Shown here piece after piece: positions 56,413 to 64,000 of a stretch of DNA of 64,000 nt. Made by a program: the position numbers and the translations under genes. Under the pieces are notes generated by a model. That model was given only the letters and a program-made list of their open reading frames with translations. It was not told where the DNA came from and did no database searches. Origin of the DNA: Chloroflexota bacterium. Lineage in GTDB: Bacteria; Chloroflexota; Anaerolineae; Anaerolineales; Villigracilaceae. The stretch lies in the NCBI GenBank assembly GCA_016235445.1, contig JACRLB010000052.1:1-64000 (forward strand), read 5' to 3'. Every line of letters starts with the position of its first letter. The stretch's first letter is position 1.

Positions 56413-57876
56413 ATGAACCAAACCTCTCTCATTGTCATCTACTTTTTTTACGGTCTTGCATTTTTCAGCATGGGCCTGCTGGTGGCAATGGAAGGCGGCC
56501 GCTCCACAGATGCGCGACTGCGAATGGCGCTTCGTCCGCTGGCGGGGTTTGGGCTCGTCCACGCGGCGCATGAATGGTTGGAAATGTTCAGGCTCATGGG
56601 GCATTTTAGCGATCTTTTTTCCGCCATTTTTCCCATGATTGCTTTATCCATTCTGGCTTTTTCATTTCTCTCACTGGCGGCCTTTGGCTCCTACCTTGTG
56701 CTGGGGACAGAATCCACATGGCGGGTGAGTCTCATTATCCCGCTCGCGCTCGAAGCCGTTTGGGTCTACGGCCTGCTGGCATTCAAAGGTACCTATGCCG
56801 CCGACGATGTGTACCGCGTTGCCGATGTGTGGACGCGCTATTCCATTGCCATCCCTGCGGGCCTGCTTGCGGCAACCGGGCTTATCGTTCAACAACGCGC
56901 CTTCCGCCGCGCAGGGCTGGTCAGTTTTGGGCGCGATAGTTTGTGGGCTTCAGTTGCATTTGGCTGGTACAGCCTTGTCGGCCAAATCGTCACCGCGCCA
57001 AGCGTCCTGCCCCCCTCCACCTTTCTAAACTCCGAATGGTTTTTCGATATCTTCGGTTTCCCCATCCAATTATTGCGGGCAGTCACGGCTATCTTTGCAT
57101 CGGTGTTCGTCATTCGGTTTCTGCGCGCCTTTCAAGTGGAAAGCGACCGCAAGATCGCCGAGTTGCAGGAAGCCCGCTTGCACGAATCCCGCGAGCGTGA
57201 AAGCCTGCGCGCCGAATTATTCAGGAAAGTAGTCGCCGCCCAGGAAGCCGAACGTCAACGCATTGCCCGCGACCTGCACGACGAAACCGGCCAATCCCTC
57301 ACAGCAATCGGCATGGGCCTGCGCGGGCTTTCAGATGAATACAAAAAGCGACGGGGACAGACCGACACCTTGAGCGAATTACAAGCTCTCACATCAGACG
57401 CCTTAAGGGAATTACAGCGCATCATTTCTGACCTGAGGCCTGCTCATCTCGACGATCTGGGTTTATCCGCCACTTTGAGATGGTACACGAGCCGCCTGCA
57501 GGAGATCACCCAGCTCACCATCAAAGTGGATATCACCGGCGAAGAGCACGCCCTGGATGAACCCGTAAAGATCGCCATCTTCCGCATCATTCAAGAGGCG
57601 TTGAACAACATCATCAAACATTCGCGCGCCAGCAGTGTGCGGGTAAACCTGGAGTACAAGGAAAAGTCCGCGCATATTTTAGTGCGCGATAACGGCATCG
57701 GCTTTAATATGGACGCGATTCAGAACCGTATCGGGCGCACCTCACTTGGGCTGGCAGGCATGGCAGAACGCGCCGCCCTTCTGGGTGGGACGGTGGAAAT
57801 CCACTCACGGCCAAACTACGGCACCGAAGTGGAAGCGGTCATTCCGTACAACATGGCCGGTAAAGAGGCAAAATGA
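56413..57876 (+). CDS. NarL-type membrane histidine kinase (HisKA_3)
   Basis: A 487-residue sensor with about 7 membrane segments in residues 5-235 and a short coiled coil. The dimerisation/phosphoacceptor region is VVAAQEAERQRIARDLHDETGQSLTAIGMGL with His289. The ATPase has FRIIQEALNNIIKHSRAS, DNGIGFN and TSLGLAGMAERAALLGG. This is the LiaS/DegS/NarX-type kinase core. The stimulus is unknown; the multi-pass N-terminus may sense membrane state. It overlaps its response regulator by 4 bases (ATGA), a coupled pair. Confidence 0.9.
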   Translation: MNQTSLIVIYFFYGLAFFSMGLLVAMEGGRSTDARLRMALRPLAGFGLVHAAHEWLEMFRLMGHFSDLFSAIFPMIALSILAFSFLSLAAFGSYLVLGTESTWRVSLIIPLALEAVWVYGLLAFKGTYAADDVYRVADVWTRYSIAIPAGLLAATGLIVQQRAFRRAGLVSFGRDSLWASVAFGWYSLVGQIVTAPSVLPPSTFLNSEWFFDIFGFPIQLLRAVTAIFASVFVIRFLRAFQVESDRKIAELQEARLHESRERESLRAELFRKVVAAQEAERQRIARDLHDETGQSLTAIGMGLRGLSDEYKKRRGQTDTLSELQALTSDALRELQRIISDLRPAHLDDLGLSATLRWYTSRLQEITQLTIKVDITGEEHALDEPVKIAIFRIIQEALNNIIKHSRASSVRVNLEYKEKSAHILVRDNGIGFNMDAIQNRIGRTSLGLAGMAERAALLGGTVEIHSRPNYGTEVEAVIPYNMAGKEAK

Positions 57877-58523
57877 CAATAAGACTGCTGTTGGTGGATG
57901 ACCATGCCGTCGTCCGTTCGGGTCTGAAGATGCTCCTCAGCGGGCAAAAGGATATGGAAATCGTGGGCGAGGCTGGCTCTGTGGCAGAGGCGCTGACCGA
58001 AACTGAGCGTGCACAGCCCAATGTCATTTTGATGGATATTGGCCTGCCCGATAAAACAGGCATCGAAGCCACCCGCGCCATCAAAATCAAATTTCCCGAT
58101 GTGAAGATCGTAGCCTTGACCATTCACGAAGACGAGGAATATTTCTTTCAAATGCTGAACGCAGGCGCGTCAGGCTATGTCCCCAAACGTGCCGCACCAG
58201 AGGAATTGATCACCGCGATCCATGCGGCGGCAATCGGCGAAGTATACCTGTATCCATCCCTGGCGAAATTGCTGGTGCAAGATTTTCTAAGCGCAGAACG
58301 CCCCGCCGAGGAAAAGATCAATTTGGATGGATTGACGGAGCGCGAGCATGAAGTCCTCACCCACCTTGCCGAAGGCGCCAGCAATCACGAGATCGCTTCG
58401 TCGCTGGTCATCAGCCCGAAGACGGTGGAACGTCACCGCGAGAACATCATGCGCAAGTTGAACCTGCATTCGCGGTCTGACCTGGTGAGGTATGCGATCC
58501 GCAAGGGGATTATCAAGGCGTGA
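57873..58523 (+). CDS. NarL/FixJ-family response regulator
   Basis: A 216-residue regulator. The receiver (1-120) has LLVDDHAVVRSGLKMLL and Asp55 in ILMDIGLPDKTGIEA. The C-terminal LuxR-type HTH (about 150-216) is LTEREHEVLTHLAEGASNHEIASSLVISPKTVERHRENIMRKLN. It starts at ATGA overlapping the kinase stop, so it is the cognate partner. Target genes are not known. Confidence 0.93.
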   Translation: MTIRLLLVDDHAVVRSGLKMLLSGQKDMEIVGEAGSVAEALTETERAQPNVILMDIGLPDKTGIEATRAIKIKFPDVKIVALTIHEDEEYFFQMLNAGASGYVPKRAAPEELITAIHAAAIGEVYLYPSLAKLLVQDFLSAERPAEEKINLDGLTEREHEVLTHLAEGASNHEIASSLVISPKTVERHRENIMRKLNLHSRSDLVRYAIRKGIIKA

Positions 58524-58534
58524 AAAATAATTCG

Positions 58535-58645
58535 TAACTCACCTTACACGGTTTCTCTCCCTCATCCCCGCCCTTCCCCCGAAGGGGAAGGGCGTCCCCT
58601 CTCCCTTCGGGAGAGGGGCGGGTGAGGGCGCGTATAGGTGAGTTA
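58535..58645. repeat. Palindromic element family D, complete copy
   Basis: Ends TAACTCACCTTACACG and CGTATAGGTGAGTTA are inverted. The interior carries TCTCCCTCATCCCCGCCC and CCCTCTCCCTTCGGGAGAGG. This is the best-preserved family D copy for defining the ends. Confidence 0.78.
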
Positions 58646-58647
58646 AT

Positions 58648-58685
58648 AAAAAAGTCGGAGGCTTGTTCAAGCCTCCGACTTTTTT
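58648..58685. terminator. Bidirectional terminator between response regulator and hutH-like gene
   Basis: AAAAAAGTCGGAGGCTTG (58648-58665) pairs perfectly with its complement at 58668-58685 around a two-base loop. A-run and T-run on either side serve both strands. Confidence 0.92.
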
Positions 58686-58700
58686 TCCTTGTTGTCTGAT

Positions 58701-60224
58701 CTACCCCAATTCTCCAATTTCCTTTTCAACCTCATCGAGTATTTCGGCAGATTTCACCAGCGCCTTCATCTTGTTATGGTCGTTATACAGCGGCCTGTCC
58801 ACTTCGAGATGCTCCACATGCCTGCGGATGACTTCGCGGGCTTTGAGCGAACCTTTGCCCGGGGTGAACTCACGGAAGTCCAGCGCCTGCGCGGCGGCCA
58901 TGAACTCGATGCCAAGCACACCATAGGCGTTATCCAAAATCTGTCCATTCTTGAGGGCGGTGTTCATGCCCATCGAAACAAAATCCTCCTGGTCTGCCGC
59001 GGCAGGGATGGACTGGATCGAAGCAGGCGCGGAAAGAATGCGCTGTTCCACGATCAAATGATCGGCGGTGTATTGGCTGAGCATTAATCCAGAGTAGAAG
59101 CCAGGCTCATGGGCCAGGAAATCGGGCAGTCCCTGCGAAAGAGCGGGGTTCGTTAATCGATTCAATCTGCGTTCAGAAAGTACGCAGATCATCGTAATGG
59201 CAATGCCCGCCATGTCCATTGGCAGGGCAACGGGTGAGCCTTGAAAATTTGCGCCCGTCAAGGTCAATTTATCTTCGGGGATGAAGATCGGGTTATCGCC
59301 CACGCCGTTCAATTCGATTTCAACCTGCGCGCGCGCGTACGCAATTGCATCGCGCGCCGTGCCGATCACTTGCGGCGTGGAGCGCATCGAGTACGCATCC
59401 TGCACCTTCGTTTTCATTTTGCCCGTCGTCAGGTCTGAGCCTTCGACGAGCTTTGCAATATTTTTTGCAGATGTGATCGCGCCCGCAAACCCGCGCAGTT
59501 CGTGCAGTTTCGAATTGTACGGTTTCATATTTCCAAGCAGGGCTTCGATGGACATCGCCGCGGCAATTTCTGCCTGCTTGATGAATCTTTCCATATCGTA
59601 AATATGCAGGGCAGACATGGCGGTTAATAGATTTGATCCATTGATCGCGGCCAGACCATCCCGCGCCTGCAAGCCAGGGACTTCGACCCCGGCCCTGCGC
59701 ATCGCTTCCTGACCTGGGAGTCGTTCGCCGTTTAAGAAGGCTTCTCCCTCTCCCATGAGGAGTAGGGCGGCTTGCGCCATCGGCGCAAGGTCGCCGCTTG
59801 CGCCCACGGAACCCTTTTGGCAAACCACCGGGGTAACGCCTTTGTTCAGCATCTCTATCAGCGTAAGAGTGATCTCAGGCCGGCAACCAGAATTCCCGTG
59901 GGCATGAACGTTGATTCGTCCAGCGAGAGCGGCGCGGACGTGTTCAATCGGCGCGGGGTCGCCAATCCCTGCCGCGTGGTTGTAGACGAGGTATCGTTGA
60001 AATTCCTTCACCTGCTCGTCGTTGAGCATCGTCTCGGAAAATTCACCGATGCCGGTGTTCGTGCCGTACATGATCTCTTTATTGGCAAGTTTTTCCTCCA
60101 GCATGGCGCGGCATATTTTTATGCGTTCCAATGCTTCGGGGGCTAATTCAACCTTTTCATTAAAGCGCGCAATGGCAACGAGTTTTTCAATTGTGAGGGA
60201 TGAACCGTCGAGGGTGATGGGCAT
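58701..60224 (-). CDS. hutH: Histidine/aromatic amino acid ammonia-lyase
   Basis: A 507-residue MIO-type lyase. The cofactor forms from Ala-Ser-Gly in GSVGASGDLAPMAQAAL near residue 143. The catalytic Tyr lies in MYGTNTGIGEFSE near residue 53, where histidine ammonia-lyases usually read YGINTGFGKLA. YNHAAGIGDP, NGSNLLTAM, YSMRSTPQVIGTARDAI and SQYTAAD-like SQYTADHLIVEQRIL follow the family order. It releases ammonia from histidine or another aromatic amino acid; the altered motif around the Tyr leaves specificity open. No other hut gene is nearby, so it may feed a different pathway. ATG 60224 follows AGGAG by 7 bases; the longer frame is rejected. Confidence 0.85.
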   Translation of the reverse strand: MPITLDGSSLTIEKLVAIARFNEKVELAPEALERIKICRAMLEEKLANKEIMYGTNTGIGEFSETMLNDEQVKEFQRYLVYNHAAGIGDPAPIEHVRAALAGRINVHAHGNSGCRPEITLTLIEMLNKGVTPVVCQKGSVGASGDLAPMAQAALLLMGEGEAFLNGERLPGQEAMRRAGVEVPGLQARDGLAAINGSNLLTAMSALHIYDMERFIKQAEIAAAMSIEALLGNMKPYNSKLHELRGFAGAITSAKNIAKLVEGSDLTTGKMKTKVQDAYSMRSTPQVIGTARDAIAYARAQVEIELNGVGDNPIFIPEDKLTLTGANFQGSPVALPMDMAGIAITMICVLSERRLNRLTNPALSQGLPDFLAHEPGFYSGLMLSQYTADHLIVEQRILSAPASIQSIPAAADQEDFVSMGMNTALKNGQILDNAYGVLGIEFMAAAQALDFREFTPGKGSLKAREVIRRHVEHLEVDRPLYNDHNKMKALVKSAEILDEVEKEIGELG

Positions 60225-60294
60225 GATTAATCTCCTGAAAAAAGATGGTGATATTGTAATCCTGATTTTTGATGTGGCCATGCTATACTGAATC

Positions 60295-60476
60295 GACGTG
60301 TGCCCAAAAAGGTTGTCAGGGGAGGTAGATTGTTCGCTGGGCTGTGCAAACCCCTCACCCTGCCCTCTACCCTACGGGCACACGTCCCTCGGGGAGAGGG
60401 GGGAGTCGACACGGCGAAAAGTCTTCATACTTGGGGTGAGGGAAAAGGGAAATGCTGACAACCTTTGCATGCACAC
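60295..60476. repeat. MITE-like element family C, copy 2, with 5-bp target duplication
   Basis: Left end GACGTGTGCCCAAAAAGG and right end CCTTTGCATGCACAC are inverted, with AGGTTGTC/GACAACCT inside. It is flanked by GAATC on both sides (60290-60294 and 60477-60481). The interior resembles copy 1 (47764-47919) plus a CCCTACGGGCACACGTCCC insert. It fills the 312-base divergent gap. Confidence 0.78.
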
Positions 60477-60536
60477 GAATCAACAGTAACCTTTTTTTGC
60501 GCTTCCTACTAACGGTGCTATTCCAGGAGCGAAGAG

Positions 60537-62546
60537 ATGAAAGTTAAATCAGTATCCAAAACAAAAACCGAACGGGGGAAGCCAAAGGCCGTCAAAACCC
60601 GCATTAAAAAGATCAATGGTGGGGCAACGAAACTCGCCCAGTCCCACTCTTCTAATCCATTCGAATCCATCCTCGAGCGCATCAGCGATGGCTTCGTTGC
60701 CTTCGACGCGGATATGAACTACACCTACGTCAGTAATAAGGGCGGTGAGTTGTTGGGACGAAAACCCGAAGACCTGGTCGGCAAAAATTACTGGAAGGAA
60801 TATCCCGAAGCAAAAGACACGCCTTTTGCAAACGCGTACCTGCGCGCGCTGAAAGAGCAGACCGCGATTCAGATCGAGGAGTATTACGAACCCTTCGACC
60901 GCTGGTTCGAGAATCGCATTCACCCATCCAGGGAGGGTCTCTCAATTTTCTTTCAAGACATCACCGAGCGCAAGCAGGCCGAGGAGAAACTGCGCCTGTC
61001 TGAAGAGCGATTTTCCAATGCCTTTCACGTGAGTCCTGTTGGGTTGACAATCACCCGAATCTCAGACGGTAAATTCATCGACGCTAACGAATCCTTTCTT
61101 GGAATGTTTGAGTTCACACGCGAAGAGGCGATTGGGCATACATCAACAGAGTTAAAGATACTCAGCCCCGAAGAGCGCGCCAAACTGATACAGGCGCAAG
61201 TCGAGTCGGGAGGTTTGCACCATGCCGAACTCGTGTCACGCTCGAAATCTGGCAGGATCATCCATCTGCTGTTCTCGTCAAAGCCAATGGAACTGGAAGG
61301 CGAAACTTGTCATGTTACAACCATGATCGACATCACCGAGCGCAAGCGCGTGGAGGAGAATTTAAAGAAACGCTACAAGGAACTCGGCGCTATTTACGAG
61401 TCTGCCCAACACCTGCAAAAACTGCTTTCGCCGGATACATTGGCTCACAAGGTTATCGAAGCGCTGGAAGGCACCCTGGATTACACCTTTGGCGCAGTAC
61501 TGCTCGTGGATGAAGCCACCGGGATACTCGAACCGTTTGCGGTGAGCAGTCAAAAACGCGGAGCAGAATACATGCGGGCAGATATGGAGTATGTCCGCTC
61601 GAAAGGCTTGCGCCTCGGAGTTGGCATCACCGGCTGGGTGGCGGAACGCGGCGAGAGCGTTCGACTTGGGGATGTGCGGCAGGATAACCGTTATTACGAT
61701 CTGCGCAATAACATCAACTCCGAGTTATGTGTGCCGATGCGCGTCCAGGATCGCGTGATCGGCGTTGTGAATGTCGAATCCATCCAACCGCGCGCGTACT
61801 CCGAGGATGATCAGCGCGTTCTTGAAACCGTGGCGGCGCAAATCGCGGTAGCCATACAAAATACGCGCCTGCTCGATGAACTCCGCCTCAGCCGTGACCG
61901 CCTGGCGGAACTCTCGCGCCGTCTTGTTGAAATCCACGAGACCGAACAACGCGCCATCGGGCGCGAACTGCACGACCAAATCGGGCAGATGCTGACCGCC
62001 CTCAAGTTGACGCTGGAGATTGCCGCTCAACTGCCCGCCGAAACAGCCGCGAAAAAGCTCATCGGCGCGCAGGAACTGGTGGATGATCTGATGAGCCGCG
62101 TCAGCCGTCTCTCGCTCGAACTGCGCCCGCCCATGCTCGACGATCTCGGTCTCATCCCGGCGCTGTTGTGGCACATCACCCGCTTTCAGGAACAAACCCA
62201 CATCAACGTGGAATTCAAGCATGGCGATATCGAGGGCAAACGCTTCGATCCCGAAATCGAAACGACAGCCTATCGCGTTGCGCAAGAGTCGCTGACCAAC
62301 GTGGCGCGCCATGCCCGGGCAACCAGAGTCAGGCTCAAGGTCCAAATAAGAGGCGGGTGGATGGAAATCCAGATCGAAGATAACGGCGTGGGCTTCGATC
62401 CACAAACCGCTCTCGCAAAAAATCGCGGGCTGGGCGGGATGCGTGAACGCATCAACCTGCTGGGGGGGTCGTTTGAAATCGAATCGCAGGCTGGCGCGGG
62501 AGCAAAAAAATTGATCCGCCTGCCAATTCAGGAAAACCCCCAATGA
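60537..62546 (+). CDS. PAS-PAS-GAF NarL-type histidine kinase
   Basis: A 669-residue cytoplasmic sensor. A basic N-terminal tail is followed by PAS 1 (about 45-140, ISDGFVAFDADMNYTYVSNKGG), PAS 2 (about 155-270, SPVGLTITRISDGKFIDANESF), a GAF domain (about 290-450, LEGTLDYTFGAVLLVDEATG ... VAAQIAVAIQNTRLLDE), then HisKA_3 with ETEQRAIGRELHDQIGQML and His479, and the ATPase with VAQESLTNVARHARA and RGLGGMRERINLLGG. It overlaps the response regulator by 4 bases. The GAF and PAS domains suggest small-molecule or redox sensing. Confidence 0.92.
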   Translation: MKVKSVSKTKTERGKPKAVKTRIKKINGGATKLAQSHSSNPFESILERISDGFVAFDADMNYTYVSNKGGELLGRKPEDLVGKNYWKEYPEAKDTPFANAYLRALKEQTAIQIEEYYEPFDRWFENRIHPSREGLSIFFQDITERKQAEEKLRLSEERFSNAFHVSPVGLTITRISDGKFIDANESFLGMFEFTREEAIGHTSTELKILSPEERAKLIQAQVESGGLHHAELVSRSKSGRIIHLLFSSKPMELEGETCHVTTMIDITERKRVEENLKKRYKELGAIYESAQHLQKLLSPDTLAHKVIEALEGTLDYTFGAVLLVDEATGILEPFAVSSQKRGAEYMRADMEYVRSKGLRLGVGITGWVAERGESVRLGDVRQDNRYYDLRNNINSELCVPMRVQDRVIGVVNVESIQPRAYSEDDQRVLETVAAQIAVAIQNTRLLDELRLSRDRLAELSRRLVEIHETEQRAIGRELHDQIGQMLTALKLTLEIAAQLPAETAAKKLIGAQELVDDLMSRVSRLSLELRPPMLDDLGLIPALLWHITRFQEQTHINVEFKHGDIEGKRFDPEIETTAYRVAQESLTNVARHARATRVRLKVQIRGGWMEIQIEDNGVGFDPQTALAKNRGLGGMRERINLLGGSFEIESQAGAGAKKLIRLPIQENPQ

Positions 62547-63184
62547 TCACCATCGTGCTTGCGGAAGACCACCAGATCGTGCGCGAAGCCCTGCGGCTCC
62601 TGCTCGAAACCCAGGCAGATTTTCAAGCGCTCGCCGAGACGGGCGACGGGCTGGAGGCTCAGCAATTAGTGGAAAAACTCAAGCCTGATGTTTTGATCAC
62701 GGACATGATGATGCCCGCTCTTTCGGGGCTGGAAGTTGCCCGGGCGACGAAGCGCATTTCCCCCGCTACGAAAGTGATCGTGCTGTCCATGCACGACGCC
62801 GAGAGTTATGTAGTGGAGGCCTTGCAGGCGGGCGTGGCAGGTTACGTGTTGAAGAAGAGTTCATCGCAGGAGTTGATCTTTGCGATCCGTCAGGCATTGA
62901 AAGGGAATCTCTTTCTAAGCCCATCGCTCAATGAACGCGCCATAAACGCCTACATACAGCGCGCACAAGACTCGCGCGCCGACGAGCCCTACGACACGCT
63001 CACGCGGCGTGAGCGCGAGGTCTTTCAACTGGCGGCGGAGGGGGAGAGCAACCCGCAGATCGGCGGGCGGCTTTCGCTCAGCGCACGCACCGTGGAAATG
63101 CACCGCGGCAATTTGATGAAGAAACTGGGCTTGAAGTCGCAGACGGAGTTGGTGAAGTACGCGGTGAAGCGGGGGATGGTTTAA
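62543..63184 (+). CDS. NarL/FixJ-family response regulator (second pair)
   Basis: A 213-residue regulator. The receiver has IVLAEDHQIVREALRLLLE and Asp54 in LITDMMMPALSGLEVARATK. The LuxR HTH is LTRREREVFQLAAEGESNPQIGGRLSLSARTVEMHRGNLMKKLGL. ATGA overlaps the kinase stop. It is the likely partner of the PAS-PAS-GAF kinase. Confidence 0.93.
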   Translation: MITIVLAEDHQIVREALRLLLETQADFQALAETGDGLEAQQLVEKLKPDVLITDMMMPALSGLEVARATKRISPATKVIVLSMHDAESYVVEALQAGVAGYVLKKSSSQELIFAIRQALKGNLFLSPSLNERAINAYIQRAQDSRADEPYDTLTRREREVFQLAAEGESNPQIGGRLSLSARTVEMHRGNLMKKLGLKSQTELVKYAVKRGMV

Positions 63185-63211
63185 ACCCCAGCCCCCTCCG
63201 TCCTTCGGACA

Positions 63212-63253
63212 CCTCCCCCATTTTCCGCTGAAGTTCGCGGAAAATGGGGGAGG
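63212..63253. repeat. Perfect 17-bp stem palindrome after the second response regulator
   Basis: CCTCCCCCATTTTCCGC (63212-63228) pairs perfectly with GCGGAAAATGGGGGAGG (63237-63253). It lacks a T-run, so it is more likely a REP-like element or message-stabilising structure than a terminator. Confidence 0.7.
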
Positions 63254-63309
63254 ACGGGCGGGGTGAAATACAGGGCAATCCCAATCCAAATACCGTACAT
63301 TGACGAATA

Positions 63310-63371
63310 GCCTCTTGACGATGCCTCGGGTATCCTGAATGCCGATGAATAGGCATAAAAGGACAAGAGGC
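63310..63371 (+). promoter_or_regulatory. Leader that can hide the ribosome-binding site of the next gene
   Basis: GCCTCTTG (63310-63317) is the exact complement of CAAGAGGC (63364-63371), which contains the AAGAGG SD used by GTG 63377. An inner TGCC/GGCA stem (about 63340-63354) could support it. Opening the stem would expose the SD. Confidence 0.4.
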
Positions 63372-63376
63372 AGATC

Positions 63377-64000
63377 GTGAATAATCCCATCCGTATATTA
63401 ATAGTGGACGATAGTCCATATTTTCTCGAGGCGGCGCGCGAATTTCTCCAATTTCAAGATGCGCTCGCTGTGATACATGTTGCAACCGAAGAGCAGGAAG
63501 CTCTTGCAAAATGCCGTGAGGTGGAACTCGATGTGATCCTGCTCGATCTCAATCTGGCCCACCGCTCGGGGCTGGAATTGATTCCCTTGTTTCGCAACCA
63601 CCTGCCTCATATCAAGATCATCGTTCTCACCATGATGAACGCGGATTGTTATCGCGCCGCGGCTTTGCAGGCGGGCGCGGACGACTTTGTGCATAAATCC
63701 GAAATGACCGGGATTCTCCATTCGGTCATTATGAAATCCATGAATTATCCAGCAGGCAGGCAGGAACTCTCCGCGAAAAAAGAAGCGAACGAGATCAAGA
63801 AAGCCTTACAGGTTGAACCAAAATTAATTTCAATACTCCCAGACGAAATCCAAACCCGCACAGCGATCACAGCCAGCCTGCTTAACAGCATGGCAGAGGA
63901 TCGCAGTTCGTTCGACCCGCACGATAAAGAAAAGAATACAGAACCCGACGCAGTAAAAGCCGATGGAAAAATTTTACTTGCAGAGGATAACGAAGCCAAT
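63377..64000 (+). CDS. Multi-receiver regulator, N-terminal part (cut by window end)
   Basis: A GTG-initiated frame open for 208 codons to the edge. AAGAGG lies 7 bases upstream. The first receiver (about 1-125) reads NNPIRILIVDDSPYFLEAAR with Asp57 in VILLDLNLAHRSGLEL, IIVLTMMNADCYRAAALQAGADDFVHKSE as the Thr and Lys region. A polar linker follows (about 128-195). The last residues, GKILLAEDNEAN, are the start of a second receiver and match the receiver of the kinase at 30146-32032 word for word in KILLAEDNEAN. The full protein is thus at least REC-REC, perhaps with a kinase or HPt domain beyond the edge. Confidence 0.78.
   Translation, partial: MNNPIRILIVDDSPYFLEAAREFLQFQDALAVIHVATEEQEALAKCREVELDVILLDLNLAHRSGLELIPLFRNHLPHIKIIVLTMMNADCYRAAALQAGADDFVHKSEMTGILHSVIMKSMNYPAGRQELSAKKEANEIKKALQVEPKLISILPDEIQTRTAITASLLNSMAEDRSSFDPHDKEKNTEPDAVKADGKILLAEDNEAN

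Overview
The window looks like part of a chromosome from the Chloroflexota, most likely an Anaerolineae-type bacterium. This is inferred from gene content and style: long multi-PAS hybrid histidine kinases, tungstate ABC transport, a LutA plus fused LutB-LutC pair, leaderless promoters, and many palindromic intergenic elements. No rRNA gene is present, so placement is an inference. No CRISPR array, phage module or origin was seen.

Layout. 1-466: the edge of an ISNCY-like insertion sequence, a structured locus with a 16-codon ORF, and a palindromic element. 463-5982: rhodanese, alpha-glucan phosphorylase, and lactate-utilisation type Fe-S proteins (LutA; LutB fused to LutC). 6026-7562: tRNA-Glu(CTC) with a duplicated 3' half, type III pantothenate kinase, and a nucleotidyltransferase-like protein. 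7693-19066: polytopic membrane glycosyltransferase-like proteins, a homocysteine methyltransferase/methylenetetrahydrofolate reductase, a RAYT transposase flanked by perfect palindromes, and cobalamin-dependent methionine synthase. 19352-24388: a truncated YdeI-like gene diverging from a HTH plus binding-protein-domain regulator, followed by a tungstate uptake locus with two tandem TupA lipoproteins, TupB and TupC. 24584-29800: a small Cys/His protein, a glucose/sorbosone dehydrogenase-like lipoprotein, a DUF1232 protein, and a three-gene ABC-2 exporter behind an attenuator-like leader. 30146-37929: two adjacent paralogous hybrid kinases, one with about ten PAS domains. 38680-47756: a DUF3597 protein, an ExeM-type secreted nuclease, ComM, and a histidine kinase whose sensor is a LacI-type sugar-binding fold. 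47988-52674: methyltransferase, UDP-glucose dehydrogenase, a single-domain response regulator, a GT4 glycosyltransferase, and a YtxH-like protein. 52892-54789: panB and panE. 54941-64000: a secreted zinc-ribbon protein, two NarL-type kinase/regulator pairs, an ammonia-lyase of the HutH family, and the start of a multi-receiver protein cut by the window end.

How the genes fit together. PanB, PanE and CoaX supply three steps from ketoisovalerate to phosphopantothenate. MetH and the YitJ-like fusion give two routes to methionine. Ugd, the methyltransferase and the GT-C, GT87 and GT4 enzymes point to cell-surface glycan assembly. Tungstate import with a dedicated regulator suggests tungsten enzymes elsewhere in the genome.

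The most distinctive feature is the density of small repeats. At least six families of terminal-inverted-repeat elements occupy gaps; two copies of one family have 9-bp target duplications. Heptamer-type short repeats and REP-like palindromes also lie inside genes (lutA, lutBC, metH, ugd, two membrane proteins) without breaking the frame, adding linker peptides. Several elements provide stop codons, hairpins or promoter boxes for neighbouring genes.
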